Shown: positions 56,008 to 64,000 of the stretch, one piece after another
Layout: each line of letters begins with the position of its first letter
Numbering within the stretch: position 1 is the stretch's first letter
Assembly: GCF_900188025.1 (NCBI RefSeq)
Contig: NZ_FZNO01000003.1
Coordinates: 62,001-126,000, forward strand
Source: Blastococcus mobilis
GTDB lineage: Bacteria > Actinomycetota > Actinomycetes > Mycobacteriales > Geodermatophilaceae
Length of the DNA: 64,000 bases
Direction of reading: 5' to 3'
Made by a program: the position numbers and the translations under genes
Notes under the pieces: model-generated
Told to the model about the DNA's origin: nothing
Seen by the model: only the letters and a program-made list of their open reading frames with translations
Databases searched by the model: none

Positions 56008-56646
56008 TCAGTCGAGTGTCCGCAGCCAGTTCTCGAGCAACTGGGCGCCCGCGTCACCGCTCTTCTCGGGGTGGAACTGCGTCGCCGAGAGAGCGCCGTT
56101 CTCGACCCCGGCCACGAACCGGTCGCCGTGCTTCGCCCAGGTGACCTTGGGCCTGGCCAGGGGTGAGGGCGGACCGTCCGCCCCGAGCGGGAAGTCGCGG
56201 ACCCCGTAGGAGTGCACGAAGTAGAAGCGCTGATCGGCCAGACCGTCGAACAGGACGCTGTCCTCCGGCACCTCGACGGTGTTCCAGCCCATGTGCGGCA
56301 GGACCGGCGCCTCGAGCTGCTCCACCACGCCCGGCCACTCGCCGCAGCCCTCGGCGTCGTGGCCGTGCTCGACACCGCGCTCGAAGAGGATCTGCATACC
56401 CACGCAGATGCCGAGGACCGGCCGGCCCCCGGCCAGGCGACGCCCGATGATCCGGGGGCCGTCGACGCCGCGCAGCCCGTCCATGCAGGCGGCGAAGGCC
56501 CCCACCCCGGGGACGACGAGACCGTCGGCGTCCAGGGCGGTCTCCCGGTCCGAGGTCACCGTGACGTCCGCCCCGACGCGGGCCAGCGCCCGCTCCGCCG
56601 ACCGGAGGTTGCCGGACCCGTAGTCGAGGATGGTCACCTTCTTCAC
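56008..56646 (-). CDS. hisH: Imidazole glycerol phosphate synthase, glutaminase subunit
   Basis: 212 residues. It releases ammonia from glutamine and channels it to HisF (encoded at 51022, ~4.4 kb away). Class I amidotransferase: [18 protein letters not shown] at the N-terminus, nucleophile Cys81 in [14 protein letters not shown], and the His-Glu of TQFHPEKSG. The GTG at 56646 is favoured by TAGCGT 7 nt upstream; the frame is open a little further back without a ribosome site. It has its own promoter and so is separable from hisDCB. Confidence 0.95.
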   Translation of the reverse strand: MKKVTILDYGSGNLRSAERALARVGADVTVTSDRETALDADGLVVPGVGAFAACMDGLRGVDGPRIIGRRLAGGRPVLGICVGMQILFERGVEHGHDAEGCGEWPGVVEQLEAPVLPHMGWNTVEVPEDSVLFDGLADQRFYFVHSYGVRDFPLGADGPPSPLARPKVTWAKHGDRFVAGVENGALSATQFHPEKSGDAGAQLLENWLRTLD

Positions 56647-56653
56647 TCCTGCC

Positions 56654-56659
56654 ACGCTA
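56654..56659 (-). promoter_or_regulatory. Leaderless -10 (TAGCGT) for hisH
   Basis: TAGCGT, 7-nt spacer GGCAGGA, GTG on the minus strand. Confidence 0.5.
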
Positions 56660-56754
56660 CCCAGCAGCGCTGGGTGGCCCGCAGGCATTCCGGCAGCCGG
56701 CCGTTGCCGTGGACCGCCCGAGCGTGCGAGGGGTGGGGAGGAGGCGGTCCCTGC

Positions 56755-56931
56755 TCAGACGAGGCGGAGGAGACCCGCGGCGCTGGCCAGCAGGGCGGCG
56801 ACCAGGAGGACGACGGCGAGCGCGATCTGCGGCCCGCCGCGGGCGGCGGACTCCTCGTCGGTGCGCCAGACGCTCCAGGCGCCGCCGAGGAGGAAGCCGC
56901 CGAGGAGCAGCAGGACGAGTCCGAAGGTCAC
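56755..56931 (-). CDS. 58-residue membrane protein between hisB and hisH
   Basis: Two hydrophobic segments (~3-19, FGLVLLLLGGFLLGGAW, and ~36-55, IALAVVLLVAALLASAAG) are joined by a charged loop VWRTDEESAARGG and followed by LLRLV. The GTG start lies 3 nt after the hisB stop, so it is translated with hisB. A small membrane gene in this place is, from memory, common in actinobacterial his operons. Function unknown. Confidence 0.75.
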   Translation of the reverse strand: MTFGLVLLLLGGFLLGGAWSVWRTDEESAARGGPQIALAVVLLVAALLASAAGLLRLV

Positions 56932-56934
56932 GGG

Positions 56935-57531
56935 TTACAGGGCGCCCTTGGTGGAGGGCACATCGGTGACCCGCGGGTCGATCGCGACGGCCTGGCGAAG
57001 GGCGCGGGCCAGCGCCTTGAACTGGCCTTCGACGATGTGGTGGGCGTCGCGGCCGGCGTAGAGGACCCGCACGTGCAGGCTGATCCGCGCGTTGAAGGCG
57101 AAGGACTCCAGGACGTGCTTGGTCAGGCTGGTCGGGTAGTCCGGCCCGATCATCGGCGTCATGTTCTCGGGCTCGGAGTGCACGAAGTACGGCCGGCCGG
57201 AGAGGTCGACGGCGGCCTGGGCCAGCACCTCGTCCATCGGGATGGTGGCGTCCCCGTAGCGGGTGATGCCGCGCTTGTCGCCCAGGGCCTGTGCGAAGGC
57301 CTGCCCCAGCGCGATCGCGACGTCCTCCACCGTGTGGTGGGCGTCGATGTGCAGATCACCGTCGGCCTGCACCGAGATGTCGATGCCGCTGTGCTTGGAC
57401 AGCGCGGTGAGCATGTGGTCGTAGAAGCCCACGCCCGTGCTGATCGAACTGGTCCCGGTGCCGTCGAGGTTCAGCTCGACGACCAGCTTGGTCTCGCTGG
57501 TGGCGCGCTCGACGCGTGCGGTGCGACTCAT
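56935..57531 (-). CDS. hisB: Imidazoleglycerol-phosphate dehydratase
   Basis: 198 residues, ATG overlapping the hisC stop (ATGA). Manganese enzyme of histidine synthesis. Metal-binding motifs are [34 protein letters not shown], the Glu/His pair of VHSEPENM and, near the end, [19 protein letters not shown]. No fused phosphatase domain, as expected outside enterobacteria. TAA stop, rare here. Confidence 0.96.
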   Translation of the reverse strand: MSRTARVERATSETKLVVELNLDGTGTSSISTGVGFYDHMLTALSKHSGIDISVQADGDLHIDAHHTVEDVAIALGQAFAQALGDKRGITRYGDATIPMDEVLAQAAVDLSGRPYFVHSEPENMTPMIGPDYPTSLTKHVLESFAFNARISLHVRVLYAGRDAHHIVEGQFKALARALRQAVAIDPRVTDVPSTKGAL

Positions 57532-58649
57532 GCGCCCGATTCTCCCCCAGTGCTCCGGGAGGTCGCCGCCACCTCACCCAGCGCGGTGAGGAAGGCGTCG
57601 GTCTCAGCGGGAGTGCCCGCGGTGACGCGCAGCCAGCCGGGCAGGCCGACGTCGCGCACCAGGACCCCCCGGTCGAGGAGGGCCTGCCAGGTCGCGGGCG
57701 CGTCGGTGAAGTGCCCGAACAGCACGAAGTTGGCGTCACTGGGCACGCTTGTCAGGCCCATCACCGGGAGCGCCGCGACGATCCGGTCCCGCTGGGCCTT
57801 GACCGCGTCGACGGTGGCCAGGAGCGCGTCGGTGTGCGCCAGGGCGGCGCGGGCGGCGGCCTGGGTCAGCGAGCTCAGGTGGTACGGCAGCCGGACCAGC
57901 TGCAGCGCGTCGACGACCGCAGGGTCCGCGGCGAGGTAGCCCAGGCGCAGCCCGGCCATGCCGAAGGCCTTGCTCATCGTCCGGCTGACGATCAGCCGGG
58001 GCCGGCCGGGCAGCAGGGTCAGCGCGGACGGCGTCCCGGAGCGGGCGAACTCCGCGTACGCCTCGTCCACGACGACGACGCCGGTCGTGGCGTCGTAGAT
58101 CGCCTCGATCGTCTCCAGCGCGACGGCGGTGCCCGTCGGGTTGTTCGGGCTGGTCACGAAGACGACGTCAGGACTCACGTCGCGGACCTGCGCGGTCGCC
58201 GCGGCGGCGTCGATGGTGAAGTCGGCCCGGCGGTGGCCGTCGACCCACTCGGTGCCCGTCCCGCCCGAGATGATGGGGTGCATCGAGTAGGACGGCGTGA
58301 AGCCCAACGCCGTCCGGCCGGCACCGCCGAAGGCCTGCAGGATCTGCTGCAGGACCTCGTTGGACCCGTTGGCGGCCCAGACCTGCCCGGGCTCCACCGG
58401 CTCCCCGCTGGTCCGCGACAGGTAGGCAGCGAGGTCGGTGCGCAGCGCGACGGCGTCGCGGTCGGGGTACCGGTTGAGTTCCAGCGCCGCGTGGCCGAGG
58501 GCCGCGCCCAAGTCGGCGAGCAGCTCGGCGGGCAGCGGGTACGGGTTCTCGTTGGTGTTCAGCCGGTGGGTGGCGGGAACCTGGGGGGCGCCGTAGGGCG
58601 AGCGGCCCCGCAGCTCCGGCCGCAGCGGGAGCTCGTCGAGGGAAGGCAT
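57528..58649 (-). CDS. hisC: Histidinol-phosphate aminotransferase
   Basis: 373 residues, ATG overlapping the hisD stop (TGATG). PLP-dependent class II aminotransferase; moves an amino group from glutamate to imidazole acetol phosphate. [11 protein letters not shown] near the start, [41 protein letters not shown], and Schiff-base Lys227 in [18 protein letters not shown]. Phosphate-binding Arg in [12 protein letters not shown]. Normal length. Confidence 0.96.
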   Translation of the reverse strand: MPSLDELPLRPELRGRSPYGAPQVPATHRLNTNENPYPLPAELLADLGAALGHAALELNRYPDRDAVALRTDLAAYLSRTSGEPVEPGQVWAANGSNEVLQQILQAFGGAGRTALGFTPSYSMHPIISGGTGTEWVDGHRRADFTIDAAAATAQVRDVSPDVVFVTSPNNPTGTAVALETIEAIYDATTGVVVVDEAYAEFARSGTPSALTLLPGRPRLIVSRTMSKAFGMAGLRLGYLAADPAVVDALQLVRLPYHLSSLTQAAARAALAHTDALLATVDAVKAQRDRIVAALPVMGLTSVPSDANFVLFGHFTDAPATWQALLDRGVLVRDVGLPGWLRVTAGTPAETDAFLTALGEVAATSRSTGGESGA

Positions 58650-59953
58650 CAGCCGGTCTGCCGGATCCGGACGGCGGCCGCGTGGGCCGGCAGGTCCTCC
58701 GCACCGGCCAGGGCGTCGATGTGCCCGGCCACCGCAGCCAGCGCCTGCCGGTCGTACTCGACCACGTGGATCCCGCGCAGGAACGACTGCACGGACAGCC
58801 CGCTGGAGAACCGCGCGCAGCCGCCGGTGGGCAGCACGTGGTTGGACCCGGCGCAGTAGTCGCCGAGGGACACCGGTGACCAGGCGCCCACGAAGATCGC
58901 CCCGGCGTTGCGGACCCGGGCCGCCACCTCGCGCGCGTCCCGCGTCTGGATCTCCAGGTGCTCGGCGGCGTAGGCGTCGACGACGCGCAGGCCCGCGTCG
59001 AGGTCGTCGACCAGCACGATGCCGGACTGCGTGCCGTCGAGGGCGGTCGTGATGCGGTCGGAGTGCTTGGTGGCCGCCACCTGGCCGGGCACGAGCGCCA
59101 GCACGGCGTCGGCGAGCTCCTCGCTGGGGGTGACGAGCACCGCCCCGGCGAGCGGGTCGTGCTCGGCCTGGCTGATCAGGTCCGCGGCGACGTGCGCCGG
59201 GTCGGCGGTGTCGTCGGCGAGGATCGCGACCTCGGTGGGACCGGCCTCGGAGTCGATGCCGATGAGCCCGCGCAGCAGCCGCTTCGCCGCGGTCACGTAG
59301 ACGTTGCCCGGCCCGGTGACCATGTCCACGGGCTCGCAGGAACCCGCGCCGTAGCCGAACGTCGCGACCGCCTGGGCCCCACCGACGGCGTAGACCTCGG
59401 TGATGCCCAGCAGCGCGCAGGCCGCGAGCACGCCCGGGTCCGGCAACCCGCCGTGGTCGCGCTGCGGCGGCGAGGCCACGGCGATCGACTGCACGCCGGC
59501 GATCTGCGCCGGGACGACGTTCATCACCACGCTGGACAGCAGCGGGGCCAGGCCACCCGGCACGTAGAGGCCGACCCGGCGCACCGGGACCCACCGCTCG
59601 GTGATGGTGCCACCCGGGACCACCTGGGTGGTGACGTCGGTCCGGCGCTGGTCGGCATGCACCGTCCGGACGCGGGTGATCGCCTCTTCGAGCGCGGCCC
59701 GCAGCGTCGGGTCGCACTCGGCGAGCGCCCGGTCCAGGGCGGCCTGGGGAACGGCGAAGTCCTCGCTGTCCACGCCGTCGAGGCGAGCGGTGATCTCACG
59801 GACCGCCTGGGCCCCTCGGATGCGCACGTCCTCGCACAGCGGCCGGACCGTGGCCATGACCGAGTCGATGTCCGTGCCGGCGCGCGGCAGCAGGCCGGCG
59901 AGATCACGGGGCCCCGGCAGCGCGGATCCGCGCAGGTCGATGCGGGCGAGCAC
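58649..59953 (-). CDS. hisD: Histidinol dehydrogenase
   Basis: 434 residues, GTG start with GGAGG 6 nt upstream. It oxidises histidinol to histidine in two NAD-dependent steps. [55 protein letters not shown], then the zinc-binding Gln/His in [15 protein letters not shown] and the Glu-His pair in [13 protein letters not shown]. First gene of hisD-hisC-hisB. A TACCCT -10 at 60032-60037 implies a leader of ~70 nt, unlike the leaderless neighbours. Confidence 0.96.
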   Translation of the reverse strand: MLARIDLRGSALPGPRDLAGLLPRAGTDIDSVMATVRPLCEDVRIRGAQAVREITARLDGVDSEDFAVPQAALDRALAECDPTLRAALEEAITRVRTVHADQRRTDVTTQVVPGGTITERWVPVRRVGLYVPGGLAPLLSSVVMNVVPAQIAGVQSIAVASPPQRDHGGLPDPGVLAACALLGITEVYAVGGAQAVATFGYGAGSCEPVDMVTGPGNVYVTAAKRLLRGLIGIDSEAGPTEVAILADDTADPAHVAADLISQAEHDPLAGAVLVTPSEELADAVLALVPGQVAATKHSDRITTALDGTQSGIVLVDDLDAGLRVVDAYAAEHLEIQTRDAREVAARVRNAGAIFVGAWSPVSLGDYCAGSNHVLPTGGCARFSSGLSVQSFLRGIHVVEYDRQALAAVAGHIDALAGAEDLPAHAAAVRIRQTG

Positions 59954-60031
59954 GGGATGCCTCCGGATGGTGAGCGGGTGGGCCAGAGTGTGGTGGGCGG
60001 GGAAGTCAGAGTGCGGTGCGGCGGGAACTCC

Positions 60032-60037
60032 AGGGTA
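60032..60037 (-). promoter_or_regulatory. Candidate -10 (TACCCT) for hisDCB
   Basis: TACCCT on the minus strand, 79 nt before the GTG of hisD, in the divergent gap shared with the LON-domain gene. Confidence 0.4.
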
Positions 60038-60070
60038 GCCAGAGCCGGCGCATGCCTTCCCGCCCGCCCG

Positions 60071-60076
60071 TACGGT
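60071..60076 (+). promoter_or_regulatory. Leaderless -10 (TACGGT) for the LON-domain gene
   Basis: TACGGT, 6-nt spacer GGGCGG, ATG at 60083. Confidence 0.5.
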
Positions 60077-60082
60077 GGGCGG

Positions 60083-60916
60083 ATGGGTGAGCTCATCCCA
60101 CTGTTCCCACTCGGGACGCCGCTGTTCCCCGGCATCGTTCTGCCGCTGCAGATCTTCGAACCGCGGTACCGGCGCCTGATGCACGACCTGCTCAGCCATC
60201 CCGAGGCCGACGACCGACGGTTCTTCGGCGTCGTCGCCATCCGGCAGGGGTGGGAGGTCGAGCGGGTGGCCCCGGCCGAGGCGCTCTACGACGTGGGCTG
60301 CACAGCCCGGGTGCAGGCCGTGCGCCCGCAGGCCGACGGGAGGTTCCGGATCGTCACCGTGGGTGGGGAGCGCTTCCGCTTGCTGGACGTCGTGGTCGCC
60401 GACGACCCGCCCTACCTGCAGGCCGAGGTCGAGTGGCTGGCCGAGGAGGAGGCCGCCGAGGAGGCGGCCGGTGACGCCGACGGGCTGCTGACCCCGGGGG
60501 CCGCCGGCGCCACCCCGCTCTGCGACGACGACACGGACGATCTGGTGGCCGCCGTCGCCCGCGGCTCCCTGGACGTCCTGTCCCGAGGGGTCCGCGACCT
60601 GTTCAGCCGCTACGTCGCCGAGGTGTCGGGCCTGGGCAGCGGAGGCAGTGCCGGCGACGAGGAGCCGACGATGGACGCCGAGACCGCCGTCCTGCTCGAC
60701 GCGGTCAGCGACGATCCCACCGCGCTGTCCTACCTGGTCGCATCGGCGGCACAGCTGACCACCGAGGACCGGCAGGCGCTGCTCGCGGAGTCGGCCACGC
60801 GGCGGCGCCTGACTCTGGAAGCACGCCTGCTGCGCCGCGAACTGACGCTGCTGCAGACGCTCGGCGCGGTGCCCGTGCCGCTCCAGCAGTTCCTCACACC
60901 CATGACCGTCAACTGA
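60083..60916 (+). CDS. LON substrate-binding domain protein
   Basis: 277 residues. It has the N-terminal substrate-recognition domain of Lon protease alone (~1-210): [28 protein letters not shown], then [23 protein letters not shown] and [14 protein letters not shown]. There is no AAA or protease domain. A Glu/Ala-rich insertion (~130-155) and a helical C-terminus follow. Such stand-alone proteins are common in actinobacteria; the role is unknown, perhaps a protein-binding adaptor. The frame open upstream of 60083 crosses hisD antisense and is not real. Confidence 0.88.
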   Translation: MGELIPLFPLGTPLFPGIVLPLQIFEPRYRRLMHDLLSHPEADDRRFFGVVAIRQGWEVERVAPAEALYDVGCTARVQAVRPQADGRFRIVTVGGERFRLLDVVVADDPPYLQAEVEWLAEEEAAEEAAGDADGLLTPGAAGATPLCDDDTDDLVAAVARGSLDVLSRGVRDLFSRYVAEVSGLGSGGSAGDEEPTMDAETAVLLDAVSDDPTALSYLVASAAQLTTEDRQALLAESATRRRLTLEARLLRRELTLLQTLGAVPVPLQQFLTPMTVN

Positions 60917-60973
60917 AAGAGGACCCCGTCCTCCTCACCCCTCGCAGGCTCGGGGCGAGCCTCGGGACGGGCC
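60917..60973 (+). repeat. Dispersed intergenic palindromic element, copy C
   Basis: Begins directly at the LON-gene stop codon (AAAGAGGACCCCGTCCTCC) and ends GGGACGGGCC; inside are ACCCCTCGC and GGCTCGGGGCGAGCCTC. It may double as a terminator. Confidence 0.75.
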
Positions 60974-60994
60974 ACCGAGTCAGCGGCCGCACCG

Positions 60995-61648
60995 TCAGGC
61001 GGAGGGGCGGCCCGGTGGCGGGACGTCGACGAGCGGGCGCTCCCCCGCCGGTGACTCCCCGGCGACCTGCGGCGGCGGCCACGTCCTCGTCTCGCCGGGG
61101 TCCGTGCGCCCCAGGTCGTCGCGAGGGGCGTACAGAACGGCCACCAGGTAGGCCAGCAGTGCGGTGAACGGCGCGAGGGCGAGCGCCGGTAACGAGCCCA
61201 GCGTGAGCGAGGTCGTCACCTGGGCACCGACATCGGCCAGCTCAGCTCGGCTCGGGCCGGCACCGAGGAGCTCGCCGAGCTGCCAGGCCACGGCGGACAT
61301 CAGACACGCGCCCACCGCGAGGGCGAGCACGGTCGCGACTCCGCGCCGATGGCGGAGAGACCACGCCGCCGCGCCGGCCAGCAGGCCGAGGCCCGCGAGG
61401 AGGAGGGCGAAGACGGCGTCGTCGGCGATCAGGAGCTCGTCGGAGGGGTTCCCGATCGGGACCGGTTCGGCGTCGGTCACGCGGAAGTCCGCCCGGGGCG
61501 CCAGCCACCACCAGAGCAGACCGGCGGGCACGCCGGCTGCCACCAGCGCGAGCACGATCCCGGCCGAGCTGCGCAGGTCCGCCCGAACCTCGGACCAGCC
61601 TCCCCAGTAGGCCGACGCCGCACGGGGCAGGGGCGAGGGATGGCTCAC
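60995..61648 (-). CDS. DUF2567-like membrane protein
   Basis: 217 residues from the GTG at 61648 (ATG at 61669 would add 7). Hydrophobic segments at ~28-50, ~78-98, ~102-125 and ~150-175; the loop APRADFRVTDAEPVPIGNPSDELLIADDAVFALLLAGLG-like region (split here: DFRVTDAEPVPIG, ELLIADDAVF) is extracellular in the DUF2567 pattern I recall from mycobacteria. The C-terminal ~40 residues are Pro-rich and polar. Function unknown. It is transcribed away from dnaE across repeat copy D. Confidence 0.65.
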   Translation of the reverse strand: MSHPSPLPRAASAYWGGWSEVRADLRSSAGIVLALVAAGVPAGLLWWWLAPRADFRVTDAEPVPIGNPSDELLIADDAVFALLLAGLGLLAGAAAWSLRHRRGVATVLALAVGACLMSAVAWQLGELLGAGPSRAELADVGAQVTTSLTLGSLPALALAPFTALLAYLVAVLYAPRDDLGRTDPGETRTWPPPQVAGESPAGERPLVDVPPPGRPSA

Positions 61649-61699
61649 CGCTCCAGTGAACAACGGCATCCCGGCACGCGCCGGGCCGGTCGTCAGTGC

Positions 61700-61758
61700 G
61701 GCCCCGTCCCGAGGCTCACCACGAGGTTGCGAGGGGGTAAGGAGGACGGGGTCCTTGC
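61700..61758 (-). repeat. Dispersed intergenic palindromic element, copy D
   Basis: Minus-strand copy, beginning 1-2 nt after the dnaE stop (GCAAGGACCCCGTCCTCC) and ending GGGACGGGGCC, with ACCCCCTCGC inside. Same placement, right after a stop codon, as copy C. Confidence 0.8.
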
Positions 61759-64000
61759 TCACAGGATGGCCACGCTGGTGGGCCCGAGCAGGGCCTTGAT
61801 GTCGCCCATGAGTGCCGTGCTCGGGCGTACCCGAAGCCCCTGGTCGAGGCGCAGGACCGTCTCGCGGCTGCCGTTGACGAGCTTGAGCTGCACCTCGGTC
61901 GTGCCCGGGTGACTGCCCAGCACCTCGCGCAGCCGCTCCACCACCGGCGGGGTGCAGCGGGCCGCGGCCATCGAGACGAGCACCGGGCCGCGCGGGCCCT
62001 CGGTGAGCTCGGGGATGGTGACCTCGGAGCCGAACAGCGAGGGCTGGTCGTCGCGCCGGCTGATCCGCCCCTTGACCACGATGATCTGGTCGCGCACGAC
62101 CTTCTCGGAGACCTCGGCCCACGTCTTGGGGAAGAACAGCACCTCGATGCCCGACTCGAGGTCCTCCAGCGTCGCGATCGCCCACGGCGCACCCTGCTTG
62201 TTGGTGCGCGGCGAGACCGAGGTGAGGATGCCGGCGATGGTGACGTTCGCGCCGTCCTCGACGCCGCCGGCGTTGATCTCGGCGATCGGGGTGTCGGCGT
62301 TGGCCGCGAGCACGTGCTCGACGCCGTGCAGCGGGTGGTCGGAGACGTAGAGGCCGAGCATGTCGCGCTCGAACATCAGCCGCTCGCTCTTGGACCAGTC
62401 GGCGGTCGGGATGGTGATGTCGAGGGCGCTGCCGAACGGGTCGTCGGCCGCGTCGCCCTCGCCGAAGCTGCCGAACAGGTCGAACTGCCCCTCGGCCTCC
62501 TTGCGCTTGAGCCCCATCGCGGAGTCGACGGCCTGGGCGTGGATCGCGACGATGCCCTGCCGGGAGTGGCCGAGCGAGTCGAAAGCACCGGCCTTGGCCA
62601 GGGACTCGATGACCTTCTTGTTGCAGGCCACGGTGTCGATCTTGCGCATGAAGTCCGCGAAGTCCTTGAACGCGCCCTTCTCCTCGCGCGCCCGGACGAT
62701 CGACTCGACGACGTTGTGCCCGACGTTGCGCACCGAGGCCATGCCGAAGCGGATGTCGGTGCCGACAGCGGTGAAGTCCCAGGACGACTCGTTGACGTCG
62801 GGCGGGAGCACCTTGATGCCCATCCGGCGGCACTCGGCCAGGTAGATCGGCCGGCGGTCCTTGTCGTCGCCCACGCTGGTGAGCAGGCCGGCCATGTACT
62901 CGGCCGGGTAGTTGGCCTTGAGGTAGGCCGTCCAGTAGGAGATCAGCCCGTACGCCGCCGAGTGCGCCTTGTTGAAGGCGTAGTCGGCGAACGGGACCAG
63001 GATGTCCCAGAGCGTCTTGATCGCGGCGGCGGAGAAGCCGTTGGCCTTCATGCCGGCTTCGAAGCCGACGAACTCCGCGTCCAGGACGGACTTCTTCTTC
63101 TTGCCCATCGCGCGGCGCAGCAGGTCGGCCTTGCCGAGCGAGTACCCGGCGACCTTCTGCGCGATCGCCATGACCTGCTCCTGGTAGACGATCAGGCCGT
63201 AGGTCTGGCCGAGGATCTCCTCCAGCGGCTCGGCCAGCTCCGGGTGGATCGGCGTGATCTCCTGCTGGCCGTTCTTGCGCAGGGCGTAGTTGGTGTGCGA
63301 GTTGGCGCCCATCGGCCCCGGGCGGTAGAGCGCACCGACGGCCGAGATGTCCTCGAAGTTGTCCGGCCGCATGAGCCGCAGCAGCGACCGCATCGGACCG
63401 CCGTCGAACTGGAAGACCCCGAGGGTGTCGCCCCGGCCCAGGAGCTCGTAGGTCGCCTTGTCGGTGAGGTCCTTGCTGAGTTCGTCGAGGTCGATCGGCT
63501 CCTTGCCGTTCGCCACGATGTTGCGCAGGGCGTCGTCGATGACCGTGAGGTTGCGCAGCCCCAGGAAGTCCATCTTGAGCAGGCCGAGCGTCTCGCACGT
63601 CGGGTAGTCGAACTGCGTGATGACGGCGCCGTCGGCCTCGCGCCGCATGATCGGGATGCTGTCGATCAGCGGGTAGCGGCCGATGATCACGCCGGCGGCG
63701 TGCACGCCCCACTGGCGCTTCAGGCCCTCCAGTTTGCGGGCCTGGTCGACGACCTCGGCCGCGCCGGGGTCGGACTCGTACCGGGCACGGAACTCCGCGG
63801 CCTCCTTGTAGCGCGGGTGGGCCGGGTCGAAGATCCCCGAGAGCGGGATGTCCTTGCCCATCACGCCCGGCGGCATGAGCTTGGTCAGCTCGTCGCCCAC
63901 CGAGTACGGGCGGTCGAGCACTCGGGCGGCGTCCTTGATCGCGGCCTTCGCCTTGATCGTGCCGTAGGTGACGATCTGGCTGACCCGCTCCTCGCCGTAC
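61759..64000 (-). CDS. dnaE: DNA polymerase III alpha subunit, C-terminal part (continues past window)
   Basis: 747 residues visible; the N-terminal ~430, with the PHP domain and the first two catalytic aspartates, lie beyond position 64000. The visible part includes the palm Asp in LGLLKMDFLGLRNLTVIDDA, the finger and thumb (TYGLIVYQEQVMAIAQKVAG, ADLLRRAMGKKK, FVKAHSAAYGLISYWTAYLK-like segment seen as NKAHSAAYGLISYWTAYLK), helix-hairpin-helix elements and the OB fold (VTIAGILTSVSPRTNKQGAP). It is the replicative polymerase. It ends directly at repeat copy D. Confidence 0.96.
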   Translation of the reverse strand, partial: YGEERVSQIVTYGTIKAKAAIKDAARVLDRPYSVGDELTKLMPPGVMGKDIPLSGIFDPAHPRYKEAAEFRARYESDPGAAEVVDQARKLEGLKRQWGVHAAGVIIGRYPLIDSIPIMRREADGAVITQFDYPTCETLGLLKMDFLGLRNLTVIDDALRNIVANGKEPIDLDELSKDLTDKATYELLGRGDTLGVFQFDGGPMRSLLRLMRPDNFEDISAVGALYRPGPMGANSHTNYALRKNGQQEITPIHPELAEPLEEILGQTYGLIVYQEQVMAIAQKVAGYSLGKADLLRRAMGKKKKSVLDAEFVGFEAGMKANGFSAAAIKTLWDILVPFADYAFNKAHSAAYGLISYWTAYLKANYPAEYMAGLLTSVGDDKDRRPIYLAECRRMGIKVLPPDVNESSWDFTAVGTDIRFGMASVRNVGHNVVESIVRAREEKGAFKDFADFMRKIDTVACNKKVIESLAKAGAFDSLGHSRQGIVAIHAQAVDSAMGLKRKEAEGQFDLFGSFGEGDAADDPFGSALDITIPTADWSKSERLMFERDMLGLYVSDHPLHGVEHVLAANADTPIAEINAGGVEDGANVTIAGILTSVSPRTNKQGAPWAIATLEDLESGIEVLFFPKTWAEVSEKVVRDQIIVVKGRISRRDDQPSLFGSEVTIPELTEGPRGPVLVSMAAARCTPPVVERLREVLGSHPGTTEVQLKLVNGSRETVLRLDQGLRVRPSTALMGDIKALLGPTSVAIL

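Noticed and set aside
59954-60040. Histidine leader peptide in front of hisD
   Set aside because: Several CAC triplets occur in the leader, but they fall in different frames and no start codon with a ribosome site precedes them.
58958-60916. A 652-codon frame reaching upstream of the LON-domain gene
   Set aside because: It crosses hisD on the opposite strand; the LON domain begins at the ATG at 60083 just after a -10 element.

Overview
The window is chromosomal DNA of a high-GC actinobacterium. The evidence is uniformly GC-rich codon use, many GTG starts, chains of genes joined by ATGA/GTGA/TGATG overlaps, many genes that look leaderless (TANNNT 6-8 nt before the start codon), PriA in the histidine/tryptophan pathways, a PdtaR-type ANTAR regulator and an actinobacterial polA/rpsA/coaE block. 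My best guess at rank is Geodermatophilaceae (Blastococcus, Modestobacter, Geodermatophilus), judged by gene content and order; this is a recollection, not a computed placement.

Bases 1-10265 are the right end of a siphovirus-type prophage: a tail assembly chaperone pair joined by a probable -1 frameshift, tape measure, distal and minor tail proteins, a probable receptor-binding protein, an amidase endolysin, a holin-like protein, a membrane-anchored collagen-like protein, a DUF1353 protein, and two cargo genes on the opposite strand. It ends in the 3' half of a tRNA-Val(GAC) gene, which I read as the right attachment site. The integrase, head genes and intact tRNA must lie left of the window.

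Bases 10266-18809 hold housekeeping genes: coaE, rpsA, a methyltransferase, polA, a thioesterase and a GNAT acetyltransferase. Bases 18960-24870 hold a branched-chain amino-acid-type ABC transporter, livHMGF, facing a separately transcribed binding protein. Two things there are unusual. The binding protein appears to be circularly permuted: the half that is normally C-terminal comes first, behind an intact lipoprotein signal. The LivH permease carries a signal peptide and an extracellular beta-rich domain. Next come pdtaR, tRNA-Leu(CAA), three near-identical 89-bp tandem repeats, a group II amino-acid decarboxylase, tesB, pyk and gltBD.

Bases 36808-64000 are mainly amino-acid biosynthesis: lgt-trpA-trpB, trpC, a Trp-associated membrane protein, trpE, hisI, then hisF-ridA-priA, hisH and hisD-hisC-hisB. 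Between them lie a flavoprotein, small membrane proteins, a heterodimeric ABC exporter with one degenerate ATP site, a nitroreductase, a membrane-embedded M28 peptidase, a LON-domain protein, a DUF2567-like protein and the C-terminal part of dnaE. A decayed phosphoribosyltransferase gene sits beside trpB. A roughly 60-bp palindromic element recurs in at least four intergenic gaps.

Most genes run on the minus strand in short coupled operons. PriA would serve both histidine (HisA step) and tryptophan (TrpF step) synthesis, linking the his and trp genes. GltBD supplies glutamate and Pyk supplies pyruvate.
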